Source: Microglena sp. YARC
Taxonomy: Eukaryota; Chlorophyta; Chlorophyceae; Chlamydomonadales; Chlamydomonadaceae
DNA length: 64,000 nucleotides
Direction of reading: 5' to 3'
Assembly: GCA_022414725.1 (NCBI GenBank)
Contig: CM039463.1
Coordinates: 30,400,350 to 30,464,349 of the forward strand
Part shown: positions 1-11,347 of the stretch, in pieces
How positions within the stretch are numbered: the stretch's first letter is position 1
How the letters are laid out: each line of letters opens with the position of its first letter
Position numbers and translations under genes: made by a program
Notes under the pieces: generated by a model
The model's input: the letters and a program-made list of their open reading frames with translations, nothing else
What the model was told of the DNA's origin: nothing
The model's database searches: none

Positions 1-2445
1 TACACTCCACAAAAAGTTCTAATCACGTGAGGGGCTGGTGATTTAAAAACAGTGTGGAGTAAAAAGAAATAGCTAATCTATGACGAGCTCCAACGAATGA
101 ACCATCTGCCTATGGAACTAAGAGTCAGAAACCATCAAGACGCTATAACGGTGGTCTGAATTAATTACCACCTTTCACCAAAACCAAGATAGACAGCTGA
201 AAGGAAGCTGCCTAAACGAAGCGTCATAACGCTCCACCATTCTAGACTACCCTATAAGACAGTCTAGGCGGTGCTGAGGAATAGGCACCCACACATAGGG
301 CCATGTTAACCTACGTATGAGAACCAGCAGCACCTAAAACAATGAATCCTGGGTTGACCACCCCAGCCATACGCAGTATCAAGCTAGACCAGTGTTCAAG
401 ATCATCACTTACACGTTCGGTAACGGCTACATCATCACATGGGCTTGACCCGGATAATCCACCAGGGATGGCAGGAGGCGAAGGAATTAACAACACCTGC
501 GAGCCATCCGAGGTGGCCGGAGGTTGGCGACTATTAGGCAATGGACCTGATCCAGGTACCACTATGATCGAAGGCTGTCTGAATCCTAAAGCTTCACCGA
601 TAAAACATGGCACAAAGGAGGGCCTGGCGACCCCCTGAGATTCGGGTAAATGATAGTTTGGATATACAACTCCCACCCGCCCTAAAACTTCACACACAAT
701 ACAGCAAGATCAGTCCTAGGACTGGAATGCAATCTGGATACATCCCAGCCAGTACAGCAAACAACAATTGGGGTTGTTAAAGGGCGTAGGGAATTACCGG
801 CGACACGTAACATATCACCGTTTGATGACAGGAGGGATGCAAGCGGGCACGGGGACCCATACTAATGGGAGAGCCCAGGAAGACAGTTTAGACTAACTGG
901 AGATAGAGAGTACATCACTACTCACTACTAACTGGCGCAACATCGGAACCCAAACATAATAACCCTTACTCACCAGGGAATACCCAACCAGTCTACCAAA
1001 TAATGTCTTTTTAACTAGCTTGTTGCGTTACTTCCCAATACTAAGGTGACATAGCAAGGGCAACCAAACAAACGCAACAACGACACATCAGGTGCAACCC
1101 CAAAGAACAGCTCCAAAGGAGTCTTGTCTCCCTAGTGGTACAGCCGATTGCGAAGATAACACACTAGCACTCTGCTGAGCAGTGTTATCATCAACAACTC
1201 ATGACTGCCACAACTAATCGAAATCAACCATGCCTCTATACTACTTAACTAAAAATTCCTAAGCCCTATCAGAACTCAAACACTTGAACCCAAACTCACG
1301 TAGTTGATGCATACACCTAAAGAGGGAACCAGGGGCACGGTAAGACAAAGTAGCGACTTCTGTCGAACCACGGAACGCACCCAGGGGTCCCAAGGATCCT
1401 AAGAGAGAAAAAATATCCACCAAGATATCATGCCAAAGAACCTCCACGGCCGCTGGACTAGGGCCAGGACGGCGTCCACTTCGGCCTTTAGCATAGGCGA
1501 AGTCCGGCGCTGCGAGACCTGGAATCACAGAAGGTGGGGAAGCGTTAGGTCGAAGTCGAGATTTGAGGTATGGGAAAAAGAAGACGAGAATGAGAGTGCA
1601 GCAAGTCGCACCTGGTGCAGAAAATCGCACCAATGGCAGAAAATTCAAGGGCAGAATTCGAAAATTTATCGCTAGGATGCGAAGAGCAGAGCCGAGGCAT
1701 GTAAAGGTCCTAATATCCTTCCGTCGATGATCAGTCAATCCCAAGTCCCCCCCTCTATCGCTCGACTCACCCGGTTAGGGGGTAGAGGGAGCAGCACCCG
1801 TAGTGGTGCTGACCATACCCCCCTGCTTCCTACCACCTCCAGAATCTCCAGGTCCAGACGCGTAGGTCGTTCTCCTCTTGCGAACCCTACGGCAGTGCCG
1901 GCGATCCGCCAGCTTTATCGAAAAAATTCTCCAGAAGGTAGCACAGAGCCACTAGAGCGCAAGCTCATGCCAGTAGCCGACCGTCGGCTGGGCAGAGCAA
2001 AGGGGGCACAGACGACGTAGACATCAGCAGGGAGCTTGGTCGGCTTGGCAACCTCCGGTATGCAGGCAGAGCCTCAAACACCGGAGATATGATAGCGACG
2101 TCGAGGACGCGAGCAGACGAAGACGGGGTTTCTCCACTGATGTCCAGGCTAGTCGCCGACTTGAGTCTGCACGTCACAGTCATCTACGACAGACGGGAGG
2201 AGGCGACAGACGGCAGGGGAGGAAAAGGAAGAGAAGATGGAGGAATGACTGGGGGGGGTGGCTTCCACGATGGCGGAAGGATCCTCGTGACCGTTAGCAG
2301 AGGCCGCTGGTCGCGCAATCGTCTAGCCAATTTGTCGTTATGTCAGGACTTCGGAACTTCCAGAATGAAGCTCGTTGTAGCCAAGTAGAGGACGACGCAT
2401 AAGATGCATTTCAAAGCAGTGGTACCACGATGAGCCCGATAACCT
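1..2445. repeat. Large dispersed repeat, copy A (left end outside window)
   Basis: This stretch is repeated almost colinearly at 7274-9795, with scattered substitutions and small indels. It opens with a tacactccac...gtgtggagta inverted pair (1-10 and 54-63) that is also present at 7274. No transposase, reverse transcriptase or other known domain was recognised. A minus-strand open frame (311-697) is partly conserved in both copies. The left boundary cannot be seen because copy A starts at the first base of the window. It is probably a non-autonomous or decayed mobile element, but its class is unknown. Confidence 0.75.
311..697 (-). other. Open frame conserved in both copies of the large repeat
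   Basis: A 128-codon minus-strand frame in copy A has a partner of 122 codons at 7607-7975 in copy B. They share long stretches, including a segment with SIIVVPGSGP and another with SDDLEHWSSLILRMAG. The copies differ near both ends by small indels: a five-base difference follows the LRMAG segment, and a compensated frameshift lies near the start. It could be an exon of a transposon-encoded protein or a chance open frame in a repeat. No family is recognised. Confidence 0.25.
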
Positions 2446-2780
2446 ATCAGCTTGAATACACTCCAGAGAGTGGACAGAGATGCTTGCGTGAAGCAGACGC
2501 GCCAATCTATACACGGAGACGAGAATAACGTTACAAGCACAGGAGACCCATTAAGGGGCACCAGTGGTGAAAGGGGCGGCAGCCTGGAACCTAACAGGGT
2601 ACAGGCCAGACCGGTGACGCAGCCAACAGGAAGCTGTCACTGAGTCACTCAAGGATGACTCAGTCTACGGGAAGCTGTCACTACGGGAAGCTGGCACAGT
2701 ACTGGCAGAGCCGATAGTTCTAAGGAAGTACATAAGTAGTCACCAAGTCATAAAACGCGTGAGAGCACCGCAATTCATGC
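2446..2780. mobile_element. Short TIR element (TATCAGC family), copy 1
   Basis: The left end reads TATCAGCTTGAATACACTCC. The right end is an imperfect ...GCAATTCATGCTGA that resembles the inverse of the left end. Better preserved copies at 5797-6123 and 9796-10134 end in ATTCATGCTGATA, giving terminal inverted repeats of about 14 bp (TATCAGCWTGAATA) with one or two mismatches. At about 335 bp and without coding capacity, it looks like a MITE-type element. No clear target-site duplication was found. This copy sits directly after large repeat A, as copy 3 sits after large repeat B, so the two may be parts of one bigger element. Confidence 0.55.
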
Positions 2781-2953
2781 TGACAGCCTGCTCTGCTATG
2801 TTTAGCACATGCCTGCCCCTTGCCATGCTCCCTGCCATTGGTTGCTATGTAAAGCATACCATGCTCTGCTCATCACCGCACCGTCCTGCCCCTTGCCATT
2901 AACCCTGCCCTTGGTTGCTCTCTAACGCACGCCCTACTCTGCATGTCTTGTAG

Positions 2954-3037
2954 GGCAAAATGATGGATGGAAATGCTACGGCTGCGATGAAGATTGTTGC
3001 CACGAAGGAACTACACATGCTGAAGATGGAAATATAA
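2954..3037 (+). CDS. Possible terminal exon of an unidentified gene
   Basis: A pyrimidine-rich stretch ending in tcttgtag is followed by 27 codons and a TAA stop. The peptide contains GKMMDGNATAAMKIVATKEL and no recognised domain. The preceding 170 bases consist of degenerate TGCC-rich tandem units, as seen upstream of real exons elsewhere in this window. No upstream exon could be joined because repeat A lies immediately to the left. It may equally be chance. Confidence 0.2.
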   Translation, partial: GKMMDGNATAAMKIVATKELHMLKMEI

Positions 3038-3149
3038 AATAGAATCATTGAAGATATATAGATGTATAGCTTTGATTGGACGTTTCTTCTTGGTGGATTT
3101 ATAGGCCTATGTTTTCATAAGTAGACAAATAGATAGCTGCCTGCAGGCT

Positions 3150-3235
3150 GCGTATATACTTGTACTTGAACTTAATTAGCTACATGGTTCCAGCCAGCAA
3201 TTTGGCTGCTCGTCGTCTTTTGCTCGCTGTCTATC
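3150..3235 (+). repeat. Dispersed 'AGCCAGCAATTTGGCTGCT' repeat copy
   Basis: A short repeat whose core forms a small hairpin (AGCCA-gcaatt-TGGCT) is preceded by an ACTTGAACTT-like stretch and a TACATGG motif. Further copies lie near 36150 (+), 40590 (+), 52190 (+), 61010 (+), 29640-29710 (-) and 62055-62120 (-). Related downstream segments carry GGCTGCTCACCGTCTGCAGG. The copies share no coding frame. Confidence 0.6.
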
Positions 3236-3439
3236 TATGGTTAATGGATATATAGGGAATATATGGGCTGTAGTGGATGTACATGTGTAAGGATGCTTAC
3301 ATAGATAAATAGGTAGATCAATAGGTTAATGGATGCATAGTTTATTATGTATGTAATCTATCTTCTCGAATCCTGGTGTAATTGAGAAATGCTCCTGGAA
3401 AATATTCATGAAATGCGACCTCTCCGACCACCGTGCCCA

Positions 3440-3670
3440 AACCGCCCTGCAGGCGAAGTACAGGCGAAATGTCTCAAAAGAACGTACTTTTCGCCTCATT
3501 TACGTGCACAAGCCGCCGTGCGTGGCGAGGTGCAGGCGAAATGTCTCATCAGAAGTCTGAGACATTTCGACAACAATCCGCCTTGGCTAAATGTAGGCGA
3601 AATGTCTCAGAAGTCTGAGACATTTCGACGACAATCCGCCTTGGCTAAATGTAGGCGAAATGTCTCAGGA
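3440..3670. repeat. Tandem repeat with a perfect inverted repeat
   Basis: Units of about 70 bp contain AGGCGAAATGTCTCA and CAATCCGCCTTGGCTAAATG. At 3597-3627, CGAAATGTCTCAG and CTGAGACATTTCG form 13-bp arms around a 4-base loop. The open frames across it (3389-3715, 3433-3618) only follow the repeat and are not considered genes. The following 3720-4040 has short GCGTGCGTTCCGC repeats and no gene. Confidence 0.7.
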
Positions 3671-4310
3671 TTCCGAGCTATAGGCGACGCGGGTATAGGG
3701 CTTAGAAGTGATTAGTCATTAAATGACTTTGACTAATCGAGGACCCCGCGTGCGTTCCGCGTGCGTTCCGCGTGCATTCCGCTGCGCTCGTACCCATTTA
3801 GCGATCTGTCGACTTCCCCGAGTGGACGCTAACGAAGAACAGCCGCTGATTTCCGCGTTCGGAATCAGTTCCCCTCTGACTAGTCGAAGGCCCGAGTTTT
3901 AACTAAGCACCTGGACTCCCTGTGCGGATCCAACTTCCCGCTGCTCCGCCTGCCGCTTCCTACCAAGAATCCTTGGATCTGCCACTGCGTCATACGACTG
4001 GAGCAAGCAAGAGCGACCACTAGTCACCGAAATCTATGAAGTGAGTATAGGACAACGCCCTCACCGAGACCCTCACAGCGCTGTATTGATCTCAGACGAT
4101 CAATTTGCTTGCGACTCCAGCTTAAGAGAAGCTCCTGTCGTCGAACATTGCCGCTTGGCAAAGTTCACCCCCCACCAATCCGCTGGATCCCTTTGGATCG
4201 CCGATTCCCACAAGCACTCCATCCCCACTTCCCCTGCCCCGCCCTCGTAACTCCCCATATCCCAACACTCCGACCTACAACGCCAAGACTCCCACACAGA
4301 AGACCTTATC

Positions 4311-5441
4311 ATGCAACCTCCCCGGATCTTCACTGGTAACAACCTCTACACCTGGCGTTGCGCTAGGGTGCATATCCTCCTCGACCTCAAGTCCGATAGG
4401 GATACCATTGCCATCGCCTTCGACTGCCAACAGCCGGTGGTCGAAGGCGAGCCCCCTAATTATGATGGTTGCCCTGCTGAAGACATTACTTATCCTGTTG
4501 TTGCGGGTGCTGATCCAGCTGTTCCGGCCCGTGGTGTCCCCACCAGGATCTCCACCTGGAAGAACAACAAGGCATTCAAGATGATCATAGACCGGGTGTC
4601 AGACGCCATCCAGGCGGCCATTCATGCTAACACAGATATGGCCACTAAAGCCTTCAGGTTTCTGGACTCCCTATACTCTGAGGAAGGCAGCAGGCTAGAG
4701 CACACCACCATTACTAACCTCTATGCTGTACGTATGACTACCACTGAATCCCTGCAGACCTACCTCTCTAGGGCAGCTGACATGTATGCCCAAATCCCCA
4801 AGATTCAAGGTACTCCCACCTGTTCTGCCAGCACCTTTCTCAACCTTGTAGTCAAAGGACTGAACTCCCGACCTGAATATGGTGGATACATCAACCAGCT
4901 CAACCCCACAACTACCCCCACCTTTGCCTCACTCCAAATTGCCATCTTTAACTTGTGCCTAGTGAAACAAGTTGACCCTGCACCATCCCCTGAAGAGGCT
5001 GAACTGGCTGCTGCAGCATACAGAGTTAGGAGACCATTCAACAGTAGGAACTTCCCCATCAGAGACAGGAGTAGCTCCTACACGAAGATGACCTGCTGGA
5101 ACTGTGGAGGAATCGGTCATAGCTCCAGAGAATGCCCCAGTGAGGACACTGACCTAGCCTTCAAACCAGCTGACTCAGATGAAGCTGACCACGGATCTAA
5201 GTCACCTCCCAAGCAGAGATCAGGAGATGACAAGGACTCTAACGACAAGAAGACTCACAAGAAGACCAGTGACAGGAGGCAGCAACGCCCCATGAGATAC
5301 CACAGCAAGGGACGCCATGCCCATGTTGCTGATGGAGTGATGGTGATCAGTCCACCTCAACCTCCAACTCTGACAGCAGTGAGGGTGAGGAGCACAACTT
5401 CCTGTCCCTGGCACTGGATGAAGACAACCTCCAACCCATGA
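4311..5441 (+). pseudogene. gag: Copia-type gag (nucleocapsid) of a decayed LTR retrotransposon
   Basis: A 376-codon frame starts at the ATG at 4311. Residues 1-220 have a Copia gag layout, with a segment on transposon-gag-like spacing (TWKNNKAFKMIIDRVSDAIQ) and a predicted helical core. A zinc knuckle CX2CX4HX4C (CWNCGGIGHSSREC) lies near residue 260, followed by a basic, Lys/Arg-rich tail. Gag would package element RNA in the cytoplasm. The protease-like sequence downstream is in a different frame, and the rest of pol is missing or displaced, so the element is not functional. No 5' LTR was recognised upstream (3700-4300). Confidence 0.8.
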
Positions 5442-5544
5442 GATTTGCTACACCAACCAGAGGCAAGTCTGTTTCATTTCCCTTGCCACATGACCCCCTG
5501 GCTGATACAGCATTCTTTGGACATATAAGTGCTCATGATTAATG

Positions 5545-5796
5545 CACTAAAGAAGATGATGAAGAAGTTTTCCAGGCAGCACTGCAGACAGAATGGATCA
5601 TAGATACTGCAGCACACTTTCATGCAACAAGTAACATCTCCTATCTGCATGACATTCAGGACCTTTCACAGCCTATTAGGCTGCAGCTGGCAGATCAAGA
5701 CTCTCCACCTATCTTCTGCAAGCAGATAGGGAAGGCCAAGATCCAGGGCCATGGCAGAACTCTGATCATCCTGAACAGTGTACTCCTTGCTGACTA
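5545..5796 (+). pseudogene. Copia-type aspartic protease remnant
   Basis: Translation gives WIIDTAAHFHATSN followed by a hydrophobic beta-rich stretch ending in ILNSVLLAD. This matches the start of Copia pol, where WIxDSGAS..H is usual. Here the catalytic D-S/T-G triad reads D-T-A, so the glycine is lost. The frame is shifted relative to gag, and the reading is cut off at 5797 by the insertion of a TATCAGC-type element. The enzyme would have cleaved the gag-pol polyprotein. Confidence 0.6.
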
Positions 5797-6123
5797 TCAG
5801 CTTTAATACACTCCGTGGAGTGGACAGAGATGAAAGCAGCGGAACAGACGCGCCAATCTATACACGGATACGAGAATAACGTTACAAGCACAGGCGGACG
5901 CCAAAGGACACCAGCGGTGGGAGAGGCGGATGCCTGTAACCTGACTAGAACCTAAGCCAGGAATCTTAAGCCGGGCACAGGCAATACAGAGCGTGTCAGT
6001 GAGAGACCGGTGACGCAGCCAACAGGAAGCTGTCACAGTACTGTCAGGACCGATAGTTCTAAGGGAATACACAAGGAGTCACCAAGACATAAAACAAGTG
6101 AGAGCACCGCTATTCATGCTGAT
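5797..6123. mobile_element. Short TIR element (TATCAGC family), copy 2, inserted in Copia protease
   Basis: Starts TATCAGCTTTAATACACTCC and ends ATTCATGCTGATA. The ends are inverted repeats of about 14 bp with two mismatches. The interior matches copies 1 and 3 (for example GGACAGAGATG, ACGAGAATAACGTTACAAGC and the AGAGCACCGC end). A small palindrome, CACTCCGTGGAGTG, lies near the left end. It interrupts the Copia protease, and Copia-like sequence reappears only after 10327. Confidence 0.6.
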
Positions 6124-7273
6124 ACTCCACCTATGACGCAGGTGACATACAATACTAGTACTCCACCTATGGCACTGGGGACATAGAACCATAAACTGGT
6201 AGCAAACAAAAATATTTAAGGAACGGCGGAAAAACAGGAAACCAGAAGAAAGCCTTGTCTAAAATGAAAGGATGAGAAAGGATGAACCAAAAACCACTGT
6301 AGTACTCCGAAAATGTAGCAGCAAAAAACTTGGGTCATACCGAGCTGAGCTGAGACCAAAATGGAAATGTAACCATCCATGGTAAGCGCAAAAATACTAT
6401 TCATCCAGAATAGTAGGCACCAAACCAGAAAATCACAGGGAGGCCAAACAGAAATCAATCCCAATACCAAAGGAAGGGGAACAACGGTGACTGAAAGAAC
6501 CGAGAACTTAACCTAAAGAGAAGACTGAAAAAAATCGTATATCAAAGTTGGGGAACAACGGTATAGAAAACCCGATCCGGGAATAGGAACCTAACGCCAA
6601 TCAATGATAACCAAAGAGACGGATTGAAATATCGTGTGAGCGCAGCACACGAGAGAATCAAAGCCTAAAGGACGCAGACAAGAGGACACTAAAGACTACG
6701 ATGGAAAAAAAAAAGTCGATGGAAAAATCCACTACCTTAAAAACTATTCTTAGCATAGAATTCATGACTAGGTTGGGATGAAAAAACCATGATGAACTGG
6801 TTTCTCACTCAAAGATGGAAGTAAGAAGATGTATGAAAGTTAATTATCATAAATCCCCAGCTACGGCACTAACGAAAAACAGTCTAAGAGGTGGGTATCG
6901 CACCGCAAAGAACTCGTGCACTCAAGACAAACCAAGCGCCTAACTAAAGCAAACCAAACCTGCAGCAACTGAAAAAATCCAAAGGATGCGAAGTTAAAAT
7001 TTTCAAGAAACTTGTAACCAACAAAGGAAACACAGTTCAATGAACAATAGAAGGGTAGATGTACAACCATAGTACATAAAACCTTTGTCCACCTGAAAAA
7101 TAGTAAACGCATAAAAAGGACTTCAAAGAATTTACTGCAAAGGATGGACTGAAAGGGCGCTTGAAATACACTCGGAAGAACAAGAAAGAGGTGAGCGGCG
7201 GTACATTTGCAAGTACAACTGCAAGATTACCCAGCCCACCAATTCACAGTAAAATCCGAAGGGAAACAACTAC
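6124..7273. other. Unassigned sequence between two repeats
   Basis: This 1.15 kb is A-rich on the plus strand. It begins with two tandem ACTCCACCTATG units (6125 and 6161) and contains no convincing gene. Minus-strand open frames (6216-6470, 6861-7112) are hydrophobic with no recognised motif and no support. It is probably part of the larger inserted element that continues into repeat B. Confidence 0.4.
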
Positions 7274-9795
7274 TACACTCCACAAAAAGTTCCAATCACA
7301 TGAGGGGCTGGTGATCTAAAAACAGTGTGGAGTAAAAAGAAATAGCTAATCTATGATGAGCTCCACCGAACGAACCATCTGCCTATGGAACTAAGAGTCA
7401 GAAACCATCAAGACGCTATAACGGTGGTCTGAATTAAGTACCACCTTCCACCAAAACCAAGAAAGACAGCTGAAAGGAAGCTGCCTAAACAAAGCGTCGT
7501 AGCGCTCCACCAATCTAGACTACCCTATAAGACAGTCTAGGCGGTGCTGAGGAATAGGCACTCACACATAGGGCCATGTTAACCTACGTATGAGAACCAG
7601 CAGCACCTAAAACAATGAATCCTGGGTTGACTGTAACACCCCAGCCATACGCAGTATCAAGCTAGACCAGTGTTCAAGATCATCACTTACCCATTCGGCA
7701 ACGGCTACATCATCACATGGGCTTGACCCGAGTAATCCACCAGGGACGACAGGAGGCGTCGGAATTATCGACACCCGCGAGCCATCCGAGGTGGTCGGAG
7801 GTTGGCGACTATTAGTCAATGGACCTGATCCAGGTACCACTATGATCGAAGGCTGTCTAAATCCTAAAGCTTCACCGCTAAAACGTGGCACAGAGGAGGG
7901 CCTGGCGACCCCCTGAGATTCGGCTAAGATTATAGTTGGATATCCAACTCCCCCCCGCCCTAAAACTTCACACACAATACAGCAAGATCAGGCCCTGGTC
8001 TAGAATGCAACAATGATTCATCCAGCCAGGCCATCCAACAACAATTGGGGTTGTTAAAGGGCGTAGGGAATTACCGGTAACACATAACATATCACCGTTT
8101 GATGACAGGAGGGATGCAAGCGGGCACGGGGACCCATACTAAAGGGAGAACCCAGGAAGACAGTTTAGAACTGAACTGGAGATAGAGAGTACATCACTAC
8201 TCACTACTAACTGGCGCAACATTGGAAACCCAAATATAATAACCCTTACTCACCAGGGAATACCCAACCAGTCTACCAAATAATGCCTTTCTAACTAGCT
8301 TGTTGCGTGACTGCCCAATACTAAGATTACATAGCAAGGGCAACCAAACAAACGCAACAACGACACATCAGGTGCAACCCCAAAGAAAAGCTCCGAAGGA
8401 GTCTTGTCTCCCTAGATGAACACGCGATTGCAAAGATAACACACTAGCACAATGCTGAGCAGTGTCATCATCAACAACTCATGCATGCCCCAACTAATCG
8501 AGATCAACCATGCCTCTATAACACTTAACTAAAAAATTCCTAAGCCCTATCAGAACTCAAACACTTGAACTCAAACTCACGTAGCTAAGGCATACACCTA
8601 AGGGGGGAACCAGGGGCACGGGAAGACAAAGTAGTAACCTCTGTCGAACCACGGAACGCACCCAGGGGTCACAAGGAGCCTAAGAGAGAAAAATATCCAC
8701 CAAGATATCATGCCAAAGATCCTCCACGGCCGCTGGACTAGGGCCAGGACGGCGTCCACTGCGGCCTGTAGCATGGGCGAAGTCCTGCGCTGCGAGACCT
8801 GGGATCACAGAAGGTGGGGAAGCGTTAGGTCGAAGTCGAGATTAGAGGTATGGGAAAAAGGAGACGAGAATGACAGTGCAGCAAGTCACACCTGGTGCAG
8901 AAAATCGCACCAATGGCAGAAAATCGCAAATCGCAAGGGCAGAATTCGAACACTTATCGCTAGGATGCGAAGAGCAGAGCCGAGGCATGTAAAGGTCCTA
9001 ATATCCCGCCGTCGATGATCAGTCAACCCCAAGTCCCCCCCTCTATCGCTCGACTCACCCGGTTGGGGGGTAGAGGGAGCAGCACCCGTAGTGGTGCTGA
9101 CCATACCCCCCTGCTTCCTACCACCTCCAGAATCTCCAGGTCCAGACGCGTAGGTCGTCCTCCTCTGGCGAACCCTACGGCAGTGCCGGCGATCCGCCAG
9201 CTTTATCGAAAAAATTCTCCAGAAGGTAGCACAGAGCCACTAGAGCGCAAGCTCATGCCAGTAGCCGACCGTCGGCTGGGCAGAGCAAAGGGGGCACAGA
9301 CGACGTAGACATCAGCAGGGAGCTTGGTCGGCTTGGCAACCTCCGGTATGCAGGCAGAGCCTCAAACACCGGAGAAAGGTTAGCGACGTCAAGGACGCGA
9401 GCAGACGAAGACGGGGTATCTCCACCGATGTCCAGGCTAGTCGCCGACTTGAGTCTGCACGTCACAGTCATCTACGACAGACGGGAGGAGGCGACAGACG
9501 GCAGGGGAGGAAAAGGAAGAGAAGATGGAGGAATGACCGGGGGGGGTTACTTCCACGATGGCGGAAGGACTCTCATGACCGCTAGCAGAGGCAGCTGGTG
9601 CAAAAACGTCTAGCCAATCATCAAGAGGAGCCGTTCCTCTGTTGGAAGGATTGGTCGCAGCCATCGCTGAGAATGATACTGCGCATCCCGCGCGTCCAGG
9701 AAAGACCATCCATGTCATGGAGTTTCTCAAAATGGCGGGAGGTCCTCGCGGAAGTTGCATCGCAAAGCAGTGGTAGTAAATGAAGGGCCGTATAA
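7274..9795. repeat. Large dispersed repeat, copy B
   Basis: Colinear with 1-2445. Shared landmarks include the opening TACACTCCACAAAAAGTTC, the AGGAGGGATGCAAGCGGGCA block, and the block around 9020-9330, which is nearly identical to 1732-2040. Differences include small indels, and the sequence at 9560-9780 diverges from 2290-2440. Together with the flanking TIR elements it fills the gap between the two parts of the Copia remnant. Confidence 0.75.
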
Positions 9796-10327
9796 CCTAT
9801 CAGCTTGGATAACACTCCGGAGAGTGGACTTTGTGTGTGCAGCACGCCAATCTATAAATGCGGAGACGAGAATAAGTTACAAGCACAGGAGACCCATTAA
9901 GGGGCACCAGTGGAGGAAAGGGGGCGGTAGCCTGGAACCTGATCAGGGTACAGGCTAGACAGCGCGTGTCAGAAGAACCGATGACGCAGTCAACAGGAAG
10001 TCGTCACAGTGTCATGAAGAATGACACAGTCTACGGGAAGCTGACATAGTACTGTCAGGACCGATAGTTCTAAGGGAGTACACAAGGAGTCACCAAGACA
10101 TAAAACAAGCGAGAGCACCGCTATTCATGCTGATACAGGGTACAGACTAGACAGCGCGTGTCAGTGGAACCGGTGACGCAGCCAACAGGAAGCTGTCACT
10201 GTGTCATGAAGGATGACACATTCTACGGGAAGCTGGCACAGTACTGGCAGAGCCGATAGTTCTAAGGAAGTACATAAGTAGTCACCAAGTCATAAAACGA
10301 GTGAGAGCACCGCTATTCATGCTGATA
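9796..10327. mobile_element. TIR element (TATCAGC family), copy 3, with duplicated right end
   Basis: The element starts TATCAGCTTGGATAACACTC and has a first right end, ATTCATGCTGATA, at 10122-10134. The last 190 bp or so is then repeated (10135-10327), finishing with the same ATTCATGCTGATA. Such end duplications arise by unequal exchange or by insertion next to another copy. Copia-type sequence resumes right after 10327. Confidence 0.55.
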
Positions 10328-10330
10328 GTT

Positions 10331-10783
10331 ACCAAGACTCCATCACCTCACACTGGCTCTGAGACAGGGCAGTTCCCCCCCACTCATGAGACTTCCCCCA
10401 GTAGAGCTGATCAAGACCTCCAGGATCTCCCCTCTAATTCTGAACCATCTGCACCCCACAATGACCTTGAGACAGGGCAGTACCCACCCACTCATGTTGA
10501 GGCAGACCAAGACCTCCAGGACCATCCCCCTCCTTTCTGCCATCACAATATTCCCCCCACTGCAGATAACTACGTTGAAGAATCTGACAGTGACACTGAC
10601 TTTAATTTAGGTTCAACCTATGTAGCTCACCCAAATTATGGGGGGACTAGTCCAGACATCCTCTCTAAGACAAATCCTCTAGTCTCGGATCATGCAACTC
10701 TCGTAACCAAGGATATCTCCACAAGCCTTAACCAAGCCTGGAATTTCCTTAAACAGCTTCCCAGCAGCCTCCCTGCTACCTAG
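10331..10783 (+). pseudogene. Copia pol remnant (acidic linker region)
   Basis: An open frame rich in Pro, Asp, Glu and Ser (for example ETGQFPPTHE repeated as ETGQYPPTHV, and EESDSDTDFNLG) leads to a stop at 10783 and then to a polypurine tract and LTR. Such low-complexity acidic sequence often lies between integrase and reverse transcriptase in Copia pol. Integrase, reverse transcriptase and RNase H themselves are absent, so most of pol has been deleted. Confidence 0.4.
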
Positions 10784-11110
10784 CCTGCAGCCTATCTGCA
10801 GCCCTTTTGCATTATTTAATCCAGCCCCATAGCAGCCTATCTGCTCTAGCCTGCAGCCTATCTGCAGTTTCCTATCAGCTTCCCAGCAGCCTCTCTGTTA
10901 CTTAGCCTGCAGCCTACCTGCAGTTTTCCTACCCTAGCCAGCTACCCCTGAAGACTGACATTTCTTTGAAGACCCCTGCTAAAGTGATTTCTCCCTTTCA
11001 GAGTTTCAGCTACTAGAAATTCCCCAAAGTCTCCTTAGCTTTTATATTTTTATTTTCTTATGCCCCTCAGTTAATTCCAGGAATTCTTGAGCTCAAGAAT
11101 ACCTTGAATT

Positions 11111-11347
11111 GGGGGGGGGTGTTATTGACTGATTTATATATCAGTCTCTGAGTCGGCATAATGCACACCGGTACCTTTCCCTCCGGGTACCGTGTTGCCT
11201 GCCGCCAGGCCACATGCTAGCTGTGGCCTGCACGTGACTGCAGTACCCTGCAGTACACATCTCTATTCTATATGATTGCGCCTGTTGCGCTTAATAGCAT
11301 CTTCTCCTCTATCGAGCCTATGCCGTTGTAACAATCTTACATTAACA
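11111..11347 (+). mobile_element. Polypurine tract and 3' LTR of the Copia element
   Basis: A run of nine G (11111-11119) after AATT acts as the polypurine tract. It is followed at once by TGTTATTGACTG, a typical Copia LTR start. The LTR ends near TTAACA at 11347 (alternative GTAACA at 11333), giving TGTTA...TAACA ends and a length of about 228 bp. No matching 5' LTR was found in the window. Confidence 0.6.

Noticed and set aside
1..10327. Large repeats A and B as the two LTRs of one retrotransposon around gag
   Set aside because: Repeat B is followed by more Copia sequence, a polypurine tract and a separate TG...CA LTR. The A/B ends lack TG/CA, and a TIR element separates protease from repeat B.
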